This document shows positions 15,978-24,066 of a stretch of 64,000 nt of DNA, in pieces. The DNA comes from UBA6168 sp964442355. Lineage in GTDB: Bacteria > Bacteroidota > Bacteroidia > Chitinophagales > Saprospiraceae. The DNA is taken from positions 1 through 64,000 of the forward strand of contig CAYTZS010000004.1 of assembly GCA_964442355.1 (NCBI GenBank). Reading direction: 5' to 3'. The notes under the pieces are model-generated. The model saw only the letters and a program-made list of their open reading frames with translations. It was not told the DNA's origin and searched no databases. A program made the position numbers and the translations under genes. The stretch's first letter is position 1. Each line of letters begins with the position of its first letter.

Positions 15978-16187
15978 ATGAAAAGGATGTTCCAAATGGG
16001 CTGCATCGCAGCCGCCATTTTCCTCTATTCCGCTTGCCGGGAAGACCACTCCAAGCACCAGCACCACGAAGGCAGCGAACAGCAAGCCGCCGCCTACCAA
16101 TGCCCCATGAAATGCGAGGGCGACAAGACCTACGACAAGCCGGGCAGTTGTCCGGTCTGCAAAATGGATCTGAAAGAAGTCAAGTAA
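15978..16187 (+). CDS. Heavy-metal-binding-domain lipoprotein
   Basis: A 69-residue lipoprotein: MKRMFQMGCIAAAIFLYSAC carries the lipobox YSAC. A short His-rich linker (HSKHQHHEG) follows, then a single heavy-metal-binding domain YQCPMKCEGDKTY..GSCPVCKMDL. This domain type is usually fused to CusB adaptors or P1B ATPases. The same variant, with KCEGDKTY in place of the common HPEV, is the first domain of the CusB-like adaptor at 43362. It probably binds copper or silver at the membrane surface. An earlier in-frame ATG exists at 15954, but the signal peptide favours 15978. It starts a short run with the HMA protein 53 bases downstream. Confidence 0.85.
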   Translation: MKRMFQMGCIAAAIFLYSACREDHSKHQHHEGSEQQAAAYQCPMKCEGDKTYDKPGSCPVCKMDLKEVK

Positions 16188-16240
16188 CCAATGCCGTCGC
16201 CAGCCAAATGGCGGCGGCATTCCAAACCAATTCAACAATT

Positions 16241-16594
16241 ATGAAAATTCTAAAAATCATTCTTCCGGCGCTGTTGCTGACATTCCTTGCAACCGCTGCG
16301 CAAGCGCAAAAGGCGACTGTCACCGAGACCTTCAAAGTCCTCGGCAACTGCGGCATGTGCCAGAAGACCATTCAAACCACTGCCCTCGATGCGGGCGCAA
16401 AATCTGCCGCCTGGGACATGGACGCACATACGCTGACCGTCACCTTCAAGGAGAAGAAGACCAGCGTGGATGCCATCCAAAAAGCCATTGCCGCCAAGGG
16501 CTACGACACGCCGTTGCACAAGGCGGACGATGCCGTTTATGACAACCTGCACGGGTGCTGCCACTACGACCGTAGCGAGAGCTTGGTGCAATAA
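16241..16594 (+). CDS. Periplasmic HMA-domain metal-binding protein
   Basis: A 117-residue protein with a Sec signal peptide (MKILKIILPALLLTFLATAA, cleavage after AQAQ) and one heavy-metal-associated (HMA) domain. It reads TETFKVLGNCGMCQKTIQTT with a CGMC metal site near residues 36-39, then SAAWDMDAHTLTVTF and AIAAKGYDTPLHKA. A second His/Cys site, GCCHYD, lies near the C-terminus. Exported HMA proteins of this kind probably act as periplasmic copper chaperones. A close relative is encoded at 20657. It is followed nine bases later by an ECF sigma-factor gene, so the two may be co-transcribed. Confidence 0.88.
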   Translation: MKILKIILPALLLTFLATAAQAQKATVTETFKVLGNCGMCQKTIQTTALDAGAKSAAWDMDAHTLTVTFKEKKTSVDAIQKAIAAKGYDTPLHKADDAVYDNLHGCCHYDRSESLVQ

Positions 16595-16603
16595 ATCCGG
16601 GAA

Positions 16604-17152
16604 ATGAAGCAACCGCCACTCGACGAGCTGCTATCCGGCTGCGGCGGCAACGACCGCCGCAGCCAGCAGGCGCTGTACGACCGTTTCTACGCGTACGGGC
16701 TGGCGGTTGCTTTGCCCTATTGCAGCGATGCGGGCGAGGCGAGGGAGGTGCTCAATGAGGCGTTCCTGAAGGTCTTCACGGGCATCGGTCGCTACGACCC
16801 GGCGCAACCCTTTACCGCATGGCTGCGGGTCATCGTGGTGCGCACCGCCATCAACCGCTACCACCACCGGATGCGGGAACCCGACTGGCTGGAACTCGAC
16901 GAGGCGCTGATATTGCCCACCACCAATCACGACGAACCACTCGACCAACTCTCTGCCGAAGAACTGCTGAAACTTACCCAACGACTTCCACCTGCCTACC
17001 GCTTGGCGCTCAACCTGTACGCCGTGGAGGGTTTTTCCCATACGGAAATTGCTGAAATGCTGGGCATTTCCGTGGGGGCGTCGAAGTCAAATTTGAGCAA
17101 GGCGAGGGCGAGGCTGCGGGTGTTGATGAGCCAACTGAGGCTACTTTTTTAA
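16604..17152 (+). CDS. RNA polymerase sigma factor, ECF type
   Basis: A 182-residue sigma-70 family factor of the extracytoplasmic-function class. Region 2 is seen at residues ~20-95 (YDRFYAYGLAVALPYCSDAGEA..FTAWLRVIVVRTAINRYHHR). Region 4 lies at ~120-180 (LTQRLPPAYRLALNLYAVEG, then HTEIAEMLGISVGASKSNLS). It should redirect RNA polymerase to its own promoters. The next gene encodes a cytoplasmic N-terminus plus one membrane helix, the topology of an anti-sigma factor. Its place after two copper-binding proteins suggests a response to metal or envelope stress, but the signal is inference. Confidence 0.92.
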   Translation: MKQPPLDELLSGCGGNDRRSQQALYDRFYAYGLAVALPYCSDAGEAREVLNEAFLKVFTGIGRYDPAQPFTAWLRVIVVRTAINRYHHRMREPDWLELDEALILPTTNHDEPLDQLSAEELLKLTQRLPPAYRLALNLYAVEGFSHTEIAEMLGISVGASKSNLSKARARLRVLMSQLRLLF

Positions 17153-17243
17153 AAAAAAACACCCGCTCAGGCAACCCTTGCCCCCAGCTTTTTGAATAGA
17201 AAAACGACGGTAAGCCCGTCGCCCCGGTTTCAAAAAGCACAGC

Positions 17244-18590
17244 ATGTCAGACTTCGACTTTTATGACCAATTCGGGAAAAAAATGCGCTCCCTGCGCCCC
17301 TCCGACCGCACGGCTGGGGAAGACTGGCGGGCGCTTTCCCATCGCCTCGACGCCACCCTGCCCACGGCAAAGCCTTCTGCAAGCAGACGTTGGCAGCTTG
17401 CCGCTGCCGCCCTGCTCCTGCTGTTCTTGGGGTCGAACCTCTGGTGGGGATTCACCTTCAGGGGGCAAGACCGCTCACTCTCCAACCTTACGGCGCAGTT
17501 GACGGCATTGAACCAAAAATTGGATGCGACCCAATTCCCCAATTCCCCAATTTCCAATAACACACCCTGCGGCGAGGTCAATGCCCTGCGGGAGCAGGTA
17601 GCAGCCCTGCAAGCCGACCTACGGAAAGCTGATGGCGCTCGGAGGAGCGTCGCCGCCGAACTGCCTTTCATGGCTGCTGGTCGAAGCCTTGCTCAACAAG
17701 GGCACATGGACGGCTATTCCGCAATTTCAAGTTACCCCACGCAATATCAGGAACAGGCGTCCCAAGAAGTCGACCCCGGTTTGCCAACGGCAAATGACGA
17801 AGCAGGCGCGGACGCAAACAGCCCACCGCAGAATGGTGGCACGGGGAACGGGCAGCAAATCGCGGCAGGAGTTACCCCCGAAGGGCTTCCCCTGCTGGGC
17901 ACTCAGCTTTTGGAAAACAATTTCCGATTGCCCCTCCTGCTCGACAACGACCTCGTGATGCTCCCCGCCGCCGACCTTCCCTTTACCAAGAAAGCCGCCA
18001 ATGCCCTGCTGCCCAAGTCGTTCAGCATCGGCGCATCGGCTGGCTGGCTCTACCCGCTTGAACCCGACATGGAGCACCAGACGGGCTACGGGTACGGCTT
18101 TCAGGCGGCATTCGGTTTTTCAAGGAAGGTCAGCCTGACTGCGGACTGGCACCGGGCAACGCTCCACTACAACGCCCTCGCTCCCGACGCTGCCATTGGC
18201 TTGCCAACGCTGCCGCTGCCCTCGCCGGAGCACAGCTTCCTGCAAATGGAGGTGTCCAACCAACGTCTGACCTTCTTGGGGCTTGGCTTGCGCTACAAGG
18301 GCTTGCCACAGGCAACTTGGCATCCCTTCGGCAGCATCGGCTGGTCTGGCATGAGGGTGTCGCCGTTCATGGCACACTACGAAACGGATGTGGCGGGCAG
18401 TATTTACAAGGGTGAGCACCATTCCGAGCAAGGGGGTGTGGTTAAAAATTACGCCCGGCTCGGCGCTGGGGTAGCGTTCCCCATCGGTAGGCGCTTCGAC
18501 CTATCGCTGGAAGGCTACTACCTCCATGCGTGGCGCAACAGCGAGCCAGACCTGATGGGGGTTCGCACGGGGCTGAACTTCAATTTTTAA
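17244..18590 (+). CDS. Single-TM protein with C-terminal outer-membrane beta-barrel-like domain, possible anti-sigma
   Basis: A 448-residue protein. Residues 1-46 are cytoplasmic and polar. One membrane helix follows (WQLAAAALLLLFLGSNLWWG, about 50-69), then a coiled-coil stretch (~80-135: LTAQLTALNQKL..REQVAALQADL) and a low-complexity linker. The C-terminal ~190 residues look like an outer-membrane beta-barrel: alternating aromatic strands (FSIGASAGWLYPL, YGFQAAFGFSRKVSLTADW, YARLGAGVAFPIGRRFDLSL), ending in aromatic FNF. Such genes are common after ECF factors in Bacteroidota. The N-terminal half fits an anti-sigma role, but no anti-sigma zinc motif is present. How a barrel-like domain is combined with an inner-membrane anchor is unclear. 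Confidence 0.75.
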   Translation: MSDFDFYDQFGKKMRSLRPSDRTAGEDWRALSHRLDATLPTAKPSASRRWQLAAAALLLLFLGSNLWWGFTFRGQDRSLSNLTAQLTALNQKLDATQFPNSPISNNTPCGEVNALREQVAALQADLRKADGARRSVAAELPFMAAGRSLAQQGHMDGYSAISSYPTQYQEQASQEVDPGLPTANDEAGADANSPPQNGGTGNGQQIAAGVTPEGLPLLGTQLLENNFRLPLLLDNDLVMLPAADLPFTKKAANALLPKSFSIGASAGWLYPLEPDMEHQTGYGYGFQAAFGFSRKVSLTADWHRATLHYNALAPDAAIGLPTLPLPSPEHSFLQMEVSNQRLTFLGLGLRYKGLPQATWHPFGSIGWSGMRVSPFMAHYETDVAGSIYKGEHHSEQGGVVKNYARLGAGVAFPIGRRFDLSLEGYYLHAWRNSEPDLMGVRTGLNFNF

Positions 18591-18653
18591 GCGTTTCTGC
18601 CAAAATTATGCGCAGCTACCATCAACCTTTATAAACTCAAATTCAACGTTTTT

Positions 18654-18977
18654 ATGAAATTCAAACTTCTTGCATGGCTGCTTTTCAGCACCGTACTCTC
18701 AGTTGCTTCCTGTAAAAAAGACGAGGAAGTAAAGCAGCCGGTCGCTTGCTTCACCGCCAGTGCCACCACCGTGACCGCTGGCACGTCCATCACGTTCACT
18801 TCCTGTGCCACCGATGCCCACCACAGCGGATGGGACTTCGGCGACGGGGCGACCAGCACTGACGAAAGCCCCTCCCACGCCTACAACAACCCCGGTTCTT
18901 ACACCGTGCTGCAGATGGTGTTGAGCGAGGACATGTCAAAGATGGACTCCACCACGCAGACGGTTACGGTCAATTGA
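18654..18977 (+). CDS. PKD-domain lipoprotein
   Basis: A 107-residue lipoprotein. MKFKLLAWLLFSTVLSVASC carries the lipobox SVASC. A single PKD (polycystic kidney disease) beta-sandwich domain follows and is nearly complete, with the hallmark WDFGDGATSTDESPSHAYNN and then PGSYTVLQMVL. PKD domains act as binding or spacer modules on the cell surface. There is no catalytic part, so it may be a small accessory protein to the neighbouring envelope system. It follows the barrel-domain gene by 63 bases and ends before a terminator-like hairpin, and may be the last gene of the sigma-factor unit. Confidence 0.85.
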   Translation: MKFKLLAWLLFSTVLSVASCKKDEEVKQPVACFTASATTVTAGTSITFTSCATDAHHSGWDFGDGATSTDESPSHAYNNPGSYTVLQMVLSEDMSKMDSTTQTVTVN

Positions 18978-18996
18978 GCGAAGCTGATTTTTTAAA

Positions 18997-19043
18997 CCCC
19001 GGAAGCGGCGGTCTTGCTTCATCCGCTTTCGGCATTCCTTTTT
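18997..19043 (+). terminator. Probable terminator after the PKD gene
   Basis: CCGGAAGCGG (18999-19008) pairs with CCGCTTTCGG (19023-19032) with one G-U pair. The stem is followed by CATTCCTTTTT. Confidence 0.65.
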
Positions 19044-19087
19044 AAATGAAGCGAGGGTAAAAGTTTCTTCATAGGTATTGGGTTAAA

Positions 19088-19108
19088 GGGGCGGCAGGTC
19101 GCCGCCCC
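19088..19108 (+). promoter_or_regulatory. GC-rich hairpin in the leader of the multicopper oxidase gene
   Basis: GGGGCGGC and GCCGCCCC form a perfect 8-bp stem with a five-base loop, 20 bases before the ATG at 19129. It may be a weak terminator or an mRNA-stability or translation element. Confidence 0.5.
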
Positions 19109-19128
19109 GCTCTTTCAAAATCACGAGC

Positions 19129-20628
19129 ATGAAAAGAAGAAAATTTATAGGATTGGCGGGTGCTGGGACGGGCGTGGCATTGTTCGGCGGCACTTCCGTA
19201 CTGCTGACCGCCTGCGGTGGCTGCAACAAAGAGGGCATGATGAACATGGGCGGGGCAGCCCCGGAGGTCGTCGAGGGGGCATTCGACGCGCTGCTACCAG
19301 TGCCGCCCACCATGCCCGCCAGCGCCGCCACGTTGAAGGCACAGCGGACGACGGCTACCATTTTCAAGGGTAAGACCTCCAGCGTGTCGGGCTACCAAAG
19401 TGGCGGCATACTTGGCTCGACGCTCACCGCAACAAAGGGCGACACCGTGAACGCCGTTTTCCAGAACAGCCTCGACGAAACTTCCAACCTGCACTGGCAC
19501 GGGCTGCTCACGCCCGCCAACATGGACGGCCACCCAAAGGACGTGGCACAGCCGGGCGGCTCGCTCACCTATTCGTTCCCGGTCGTCAACCGTGCCGGAA
19601 CCTACTGGTACCACCCGCACCCTGACATGAAAACCGCCAAGCAAGCCTACGAAGGGCTGGCTGGTTTTTTCCTTGTGACCGATGCCGAGGAGCAGGCGCT
19701 CGGCTTGCCATCCGGTGAATACGACCTGCCGCTCGTCATTCAGGACAAACGGGCAGATTCGGCGGGCAACTTCGCCTACGCTCCCACCGATACCGACGTG
19801 ATGAACGGTCTGCTCGGCGAGGGCTTATTGGTCAACGGTGTCCATTCACCCTTTGCGGAGGTCGCTGCCAGAACCTACCGCCTCCGCCTATTGAACGGCT
19901 CGAACGGGCGCATTTACAACCTTGCCTTGAGCAATGGCGAAGCCTTTATGCTCATCGGCTCGGACGGCGGGCTGCTGGCTGCGCCGGAAGCGGCGACAAC
20001 GATACTGCTCGCTCCAGGCGAGCGGGCGGATGTGCTGGTCAGCTTCGCCGGGCAGGCTGTCGGGACGGAAGTTTTCCTCGAAAGCAAAACCTTCGATGGT
20101 GGCGAGTACCAGGGCAAGCAGGCTTTCAACATCCTGAAGTTCAAGGTGACAGAAAGCAGCACGGACAGCTTCGAGATACCAACGGTGCTATCCGGCTACG
20201 CCCCATTGCCGGAAGCGGCTGCGACCCGAAGCCGCTCGTTCGACATCTCCAACGGCGGGGGGCATGGCGGTCATGGAGGCGGGATGATGGCGATGCACAA
20301 CATCGGCGGCAAGAGCTACGACGAGGGCCGCATTGACGAGACCATCACCGCAGGTGCTACCGAATTGTGGACTTTCGACAACACCGAGGGCATTGACCCG
20401 CACCCGATGCACCTGCACGGGGCGCTGTTCCAGGTGCTCGACCGCACGGGCGGGCGGGGGCAGGTGCTTCCGCACGAAAAAGGCTGGAAGGATACCGTGC
20501 TGGCGATGCCGGGCGAAAAGGTCAGGGTCATCGTGGCGTTCGGGCTGGAAAAGGGCGTGTTCGTATTCCATTGCCACAACCTCGAACACGAGGACAGCGG
20601 CATGATGCTGCAAATGGAAATCAAGTAA
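19129..20628 (+). CDS. Multicopper oxidase (CueO/CopA-like), Tat-exported
   Basis: A 499-residue multicopper oxidase that probably oxidises Cu(I) in the periplasm. The N-terminus, MKRRKFIGLAG, has a twin-arginine motif followed by a hydrophobic stretch and a cysteine (LLTACGG), so it may be both Tat-exported and lipid-anchored. All four copper-ligand motifs are present in order: LHWHGL, WYHPHPD, HPMHLHG and HCHNLEHEDSGM, which supplies the type 1 site. A His/Met-rich segment (GGGHGGHGGGMMAMHN) lies before the third motif, as in copper-tolerance oxidases. It begins a group with the HMA protein 28 bases downstream. A second oxidase with a different export route is at 29756. Confidence 0.93.
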   Translation: MKRRKFIGLAGAGTGVALFGGTSVLLTACGGCNKEGMMNMGGAAPEVVEGAFDALLPVPPTMPASAATLKAQRTTATIFKGKTSSVSGYQSGGILGSTLTATKGDTVNAVFQNSLDETSNLHWHGLLTPANMDGHPKDVAQPGGSLTYSFPVVNRAGTYWYHPHPDMKTAKQAYEGLAGFFLVTDAEEQALGLPSGEYDLPLVIQDKRADSAGNFAYAPTDTDVMNGLLGEGLLVNGVHSPFAEVAARTYRLRLLNGSNGRIYNLALSNGEAFMLIGSDGGLLAAPEAATTILLAPGERADVLVSFAGQAVGTEVFLESKTFDGGEYQGKQAFNILKFKVTESSTDSFEIPTVLSGYAPLPEAAATRSRSFDISNGGGHGGHGGGMMAMHNIGGKSYDEGRIDETITAGATELWTFDNTEGIDPHPMHLHGALFQVLDRTGGRGQVLPHEKGWKDTVLAMPGEKVRVIVAFGLEKGVFVFHCHNLEHEDSGMMLQMEIK

Positions 20629-20656
20629 CTTTTTACAAGCATAAAATTCATTCAAG

Positions 20657-21058
20657 ATGAAGCATCCGAGCATTGTTTTCAGCATGGCATTTTTACTGTT
20701 CTCATGTTTTCAGGTACAGGCGCAGCATGACCACGGAAGCCATAGCCACGAGCCGAATAAGGTGGAGAATAAAAAACCCGCCGTTTCGGTCACCGATATT
20801 TTCACGGTGTACGGCAACTGCGGCATGTGCGAAAAAAGGATAGAGGGCGCCCTCGCCCTCATCGGCGGCGTCCATTCTGCCGACTGGGACGTGGAAACCA
20901 AGGTGATGACCGTCAAATATGACGACTCAGTCATTGCGCTGGACGAAATCAAGAAGAAAGTGGCTGCTGCCGGGCACGACACCGACAAGTTTCGTGCGAA
21001 GGATGAGGTGTACAACACCTTGCCGGGCTGCTGCCAGTACGAGCGACCGAAAAATTGA
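20657..21058 (+). CDS. Periplasmic HMA-domain metal-binding protein (second copy)
   Basis: A 133-residue exported protein. A signal peptide (MKHPSIVFSMAFLLFSCFQV, cleavage near QAQ) is followed by a His-rich segment (HDHGSHSHEPN) and one HMA domain (TDIFTVYGNCGMCEKRIEGA, CGMC site). The C-terminal GCCQYERPKN is nearly the same as the GCCHYDRSE tail of the protein at 16241, so the two are paralogues. It probably binds or hands over copper in the periplasm, and directly follows the multicopper oxidase gene, with which it is likely co-expressed. Confidence 0.88.
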   Translation: MKHPSIVFSMAFLLFSCFQVQAQHDHGSHSHEPNKVENKKPAVSVTDIFTVYGNCGMCEKRIEGALALIGGVHSADWDVETKVMTVKYDDSVIALDEIKKKVAAAGHDTDKFRAKDEVYNTLPGCCQYERPKN

Positions 21059-21224
21059 GCCGTGGGGCAACTGTTCACGAAGTTGGAATGAGCAGGAACA
21101 AAACAAGAGCATAAAACGGTGCTTACCAGGTGCAGCGGCAGGCTTCCTACCATTTCTTAATGGCTATTTTGGGTAGAGAGCCGCCGCTGCCAATTGGAAG
21201 CAGCGGGCAAATAAAATCGGTGGC

Positions 21225-21644
21225 ATGGGCAACATGATTTTCAATTTCAATAAATGGGCAGTATGCCTTTCGACCATGGCTGTGATGGGCATGATTGCCT
21301 GTGTGCAAAGCGACTCGGATGAGCAAGACTTTGAATCGCCACGCCTAAAGGTCATGTCCCCGCAAGAAGGCCAGGTGTTCAAAGTTGGCGATACCATCCA
21401 CATTATGGCTATGCTGACGGACAATGAATCGCTGCACGAGTACGCATGGGGCATCTACGACACCGCAGGGGTCATAGTGCCCAGCAATTTTGGCTTAGCC
21501 CACGATACGAAGGAGCATACCATGATGGGCGTTTACGTCGTCAGCGGCATAACCACCGCTACTTTATGGAGTGTATGGGTTCATGCCGACGATTACGAGC
21601 ACAATTATGAGGACAAAACGATAAACATCATCGTCAGCCCGTGA
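21225..21644 (+). CDS. Small lipoprotein with Ig-like fold, DUF4625-like
   Basis: A 139-residue protein with a signal segment ending in the lipobox MGMIAC (near residue 26), followed by an acidic linker and one beta-rich domain (LKVMSPQEGQVFKVGDTIHI, MAMLTDNESLHEYAWGIYDT). The pattern of a loss-or-gain effect on a 'binding' strand followed by a His-containing C-terminal strand (HADDYEHNYEDKTINI) recalls DUF4625-type Ig-like lipoproteins of Bacteroidota; this assignment is weak. Several His and Met residues could bind metal. An alternative start is ATG 21234. It stands between the HMA gene and a large T9SS cargo protein. Confidence 0.6.
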   Translation: MGNMIFNFNKWAVCLSTMAVMGMIACVQSDSDEQDFESPRLKVMSPQEGQVFKVGDTIHIMAMLTDNESLHEYAWGIYDTAGVIVPSNFGLAHDTKEHTMMGVYVVSGITTATLWSVWVHADDYEHNYEDKTINIIVSP

Positions 21645-21799
21645 AGGCTCGGTGTCCGACAACTTGGGCTTGCCCAAAAAGATATGGTTTTTTGGGGTTA
21701 AGCTGGTTGGCGGCGGTCTTCCCTCGCAAGGGGAAGCTGCCGCTGCCAGTTTTCCCAAATGAACAAGCATTTTTCACCTAATCATAAAATCCTTTCATC

Positions 21800-23986
21800 A
21801 TGAAGCAAACCTTACTCTCACTTTGTTTTTTCTTATTCGCCGCCGCTTGCTTGCAAGCGCAGGTCATCTTCTCCGAAGATTTTGAAGGCGGCAGCATCCC
21901 CGCAGGCTGGACGAACCAAACCCTCGCCTCGGATGGCGGCTGGAAGGTCGGAATGCCTTCAGCGCTTTCCAGCCAATTCTGGCCTATTACCGCCAATGGC
22001 TCCACTCGCATCGCCGCCTCCAACGACGATGACTGCAACTGCGACAAAAGCCAGGACTACTTTGTGACGCCGCCATTGGACTTCTCGACGGTAGGGGCTG
22101 TCGTGCTGTCGGTGGATGTGTTTTTCCAAGCCAACACCTACCAGGGCGCTACCGAGCGGCTGACCGTCGAGGTCTCGACCGACAACCTGACTACTTGGGA
22201 GGAGGTGGAAGACCTGCACGGACATGGCGGCTGGGATACCCATCTGATTGACCTGAGCGCCCACGCCGGGCACGACAGCGTTTACATCGCCTTACACTAC
22301 GACGACGGCGGCGGCTGGCTCTACGGCGGCGGCATTGACAACGTGACGGTGCAAGTGCCCGCCCTGCTCGATGCCAAACTGACACAGGTTCACGCCAGTA
22401 AGTACGGCGAGGAAATGGGCGAAAACCACATCGCCACCACGATTTACAACAACGGCGTCAGCGCCATAACCGACCTCGAAGTCAGCTACTCCGTGAACGG
22501 CGGAGCGCCAGTCGTCGCCTCGGAAACCGGGCTGAACATCGAGCCGTTCACCGAGTACGAGTTCCACCACCCGACGCCTTGGACGGCTGTCGCAAGCGGC
22601 TTGCACACCATCGAAGTGAGCATCACGGCAGTCAACGGCGGCTCGGACGAGGTCGCCACCAACAACAGCCTGTCCGCTGAAACGGAAATTTTCCCGCAGG
22701 TCGTCGTGCCCAACCGCATTGACGAGTTCCTGCTGGCAGCACCCGTTTTCACCACGATAGCCACCTCTGCCAACCAGCTCGACAAGCCCAACGACCTCGA
22801 TTTTTTTCCCATCCTTGGCAAAAACGAACTCTGGGTCGTCAACGAGCGCACGGAAGCCCTTGGCGGCAGTACCCTGACCATTTACGACCCGGACGCTCCC
22901 AATGCTGAATTCCTGCAGCGGGTGGACGGCAACGCCTGGCACTTCATGTCATTGCCGACGGGCATCGCCTTCAGCGACAATTTCAACTTTGCCACCTCGC
23001 CCGGCGTCCAGGACGCCAATCACGACGGCGGCACATTCACGGGCCCCGCCCTTTGGTCGAGCGACGCCGACATCTACGCACAGCCCTCCGGCGGCAATGG
23101 CAGCCACCTCGACATGCTGCACGGCAGCCCGTACAGCATGGGTATTGCCAGCGAAACGGACAATGTGTTCTGGGTCTTCGACGGCTGGAACGAGACAATC
23201 GTGCGCTACGACTTCCGGGGCGACCACGGCCCCGGCAACGACGACCACGCCAACGGCATCGTGCGCCGCTACACGGAGATACAGGTAAAAAAGGACGGTT
23301 TCGTACCGAGCCATCTTGTGCTTGACAAGGCCACGGGCTGGCTCTACGCAGTGGATAACGGCAACGACCGGGTGCTTCGCCTCGACATCAATTCTGGCAG
23401 CGTCGTAAACGCTTTGCCGGAAATCAACGAGCCTTTGGCAGAACATTCCGAAATGGGCGGGGTGGCTTGGGAGGTCATCGTGCAGGACAGCATCGAGCGA
23501 CCCTGCGGCATCGAGGTCATGGGCAACCGCCTGCTCGTCGGCGACTATGCCTCCGGCGACATTTACATCTATGACATCGAAAACGGCTTCGCTGAACTGG
23601 GGCGCATCGCCACCGGGCAAGCGGGCCTGACGGGCATCAAAGTAGGGCCTGACGGTGCCATCTGGTTCACCAACCGCCTGCAAAACACGCTGACAAAAGT
23701 CGTTCCCGGCGAAGTCAGCGCCACCGGGGAGCAGGCTTGGGAAAGTCATATTTCCGTATCGCCGAACCCCACCTCCGGCAGCCTGCTGGTGCGCCTGCCG
23801 GAAATGCCCACAGGCTATGAGGTTTTATTGGAGATTTCCGATTTGACGGGGAGAAAACTTTTGACAGAAAAGAGCGGTGCTCAAGTTCACCAACTCGACC
23901 TTGGCAATCTTTCCAGCGGTATTTACCTGCTGTCCATCCGCAGCGGGGCGTTTTTCGCCACCCGGAAGGTTGTTTTGGAAAGATAA
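21800..23986 (+). CDS. Large T9SS-secreted protein: choice-of-anchor/MAM-like, CARDB-like and beta-propeller domains
   Basis: A 728-residue secreted protein. A Sec signal peptide (MKQTLLSLCFFLFAAACLQA) is followed by a jelly-roll domain (FSEDFEGGSIPAGW..DYFVTPPLDFS..IDNVTV, residues ~22-190, choice-of-anchor J/MAM-like). A CARDB-like beta-sandwich (~192-300) is next, then a six-bladed-propeller-like region (~310-640) with NHL-like repeats (GWLYAVDNGNDRVLRLDI, GLTGIKVGPDGAIWFTNR). A T9SS type A sorting domain closes it (ISVSPNPTSGSLLVRL..SGIYLLSI). The propeller is rich in His and Asp (GDHGPGNDDHANG). A surface role in binding a metal or a partner is possible; no catalytic motif is seen. It directly precedes the MbnP-like gene, separated by 80 bases. 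Confidence 0.85.
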   Translation: MKQTLLSLCFFLFAAACLQAQVIFSEDFEGGSIPAGWTNQTLASDGGWKVGMPSALSSQFWPITANGSTRIAASNDDDCNCDKSQDYFVTPPLDFSTVGAVVLSVDVFFQANTYQGATERLTVEVSTDNLTTWEEVEDLHGHGGWDTHLIDLSAHAGHDSVYIALHYDDGGGWLYGGGIDNVTVQVPALLDAKLTQVHASKYGEEMGENHIATTIYNNGVSAITDLEVSYSVNGGAPVVASETGLNIEPFTEYEFHHPTPWTAVASGLHTIEVSITAVNGGSDEVATNNSLSAETEIFPQVVVPNRIDEFLLAAPVFTTIATSANQLDKPNDLDFFPILGKNELWVVNERTEALGGSTLTIYDPDAPNAEFLQRVDGNAWHFMSLPTGIAFSDNFNFATSPGVQDANHDGGTFTGPALWSSDADIYAQPSGGNGSHLDMLHGSPYSMGIASETDNVFWVFDGWNETIVRYDFRGDHGPGNDDHANGIVRRYTEIQVKKDGFVPSHLVLDKATGWLYAVDNGNDRVLRLDINSGSVVNALPEINEPLAEHSEMGGVAWEVIVQDSIERPCGIEVMGNRLLVGDYASGDIYIYDIENGFAELGRIATGQAGLTGIKVGPDGAIWFTNRLQNTLTKVVPGEVSATGEQAWESHISVSPNPTSGSLLVRLPEMPTGYEVLLEISDLTGRKLLTEKSGAQVHQLDLGNLSSGIYLLSIRSGAFFATRKVVLER

Positions 23987-24066
23987 AATATCACGCTGCG
24001 CCGCCATGCGAAACATGGTGGCGCAGCAAATGGCAAATCCACTTTTCAAATTCAAAACCTAATTTC

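Noticed and set aside
15899..16240. N-terminal extension of the HMA protein at 16241
   Set aside because: The open frame upstream covers the lipoprotein gene at 15978 in another frame. The signal peptide clearly starts at 16241.
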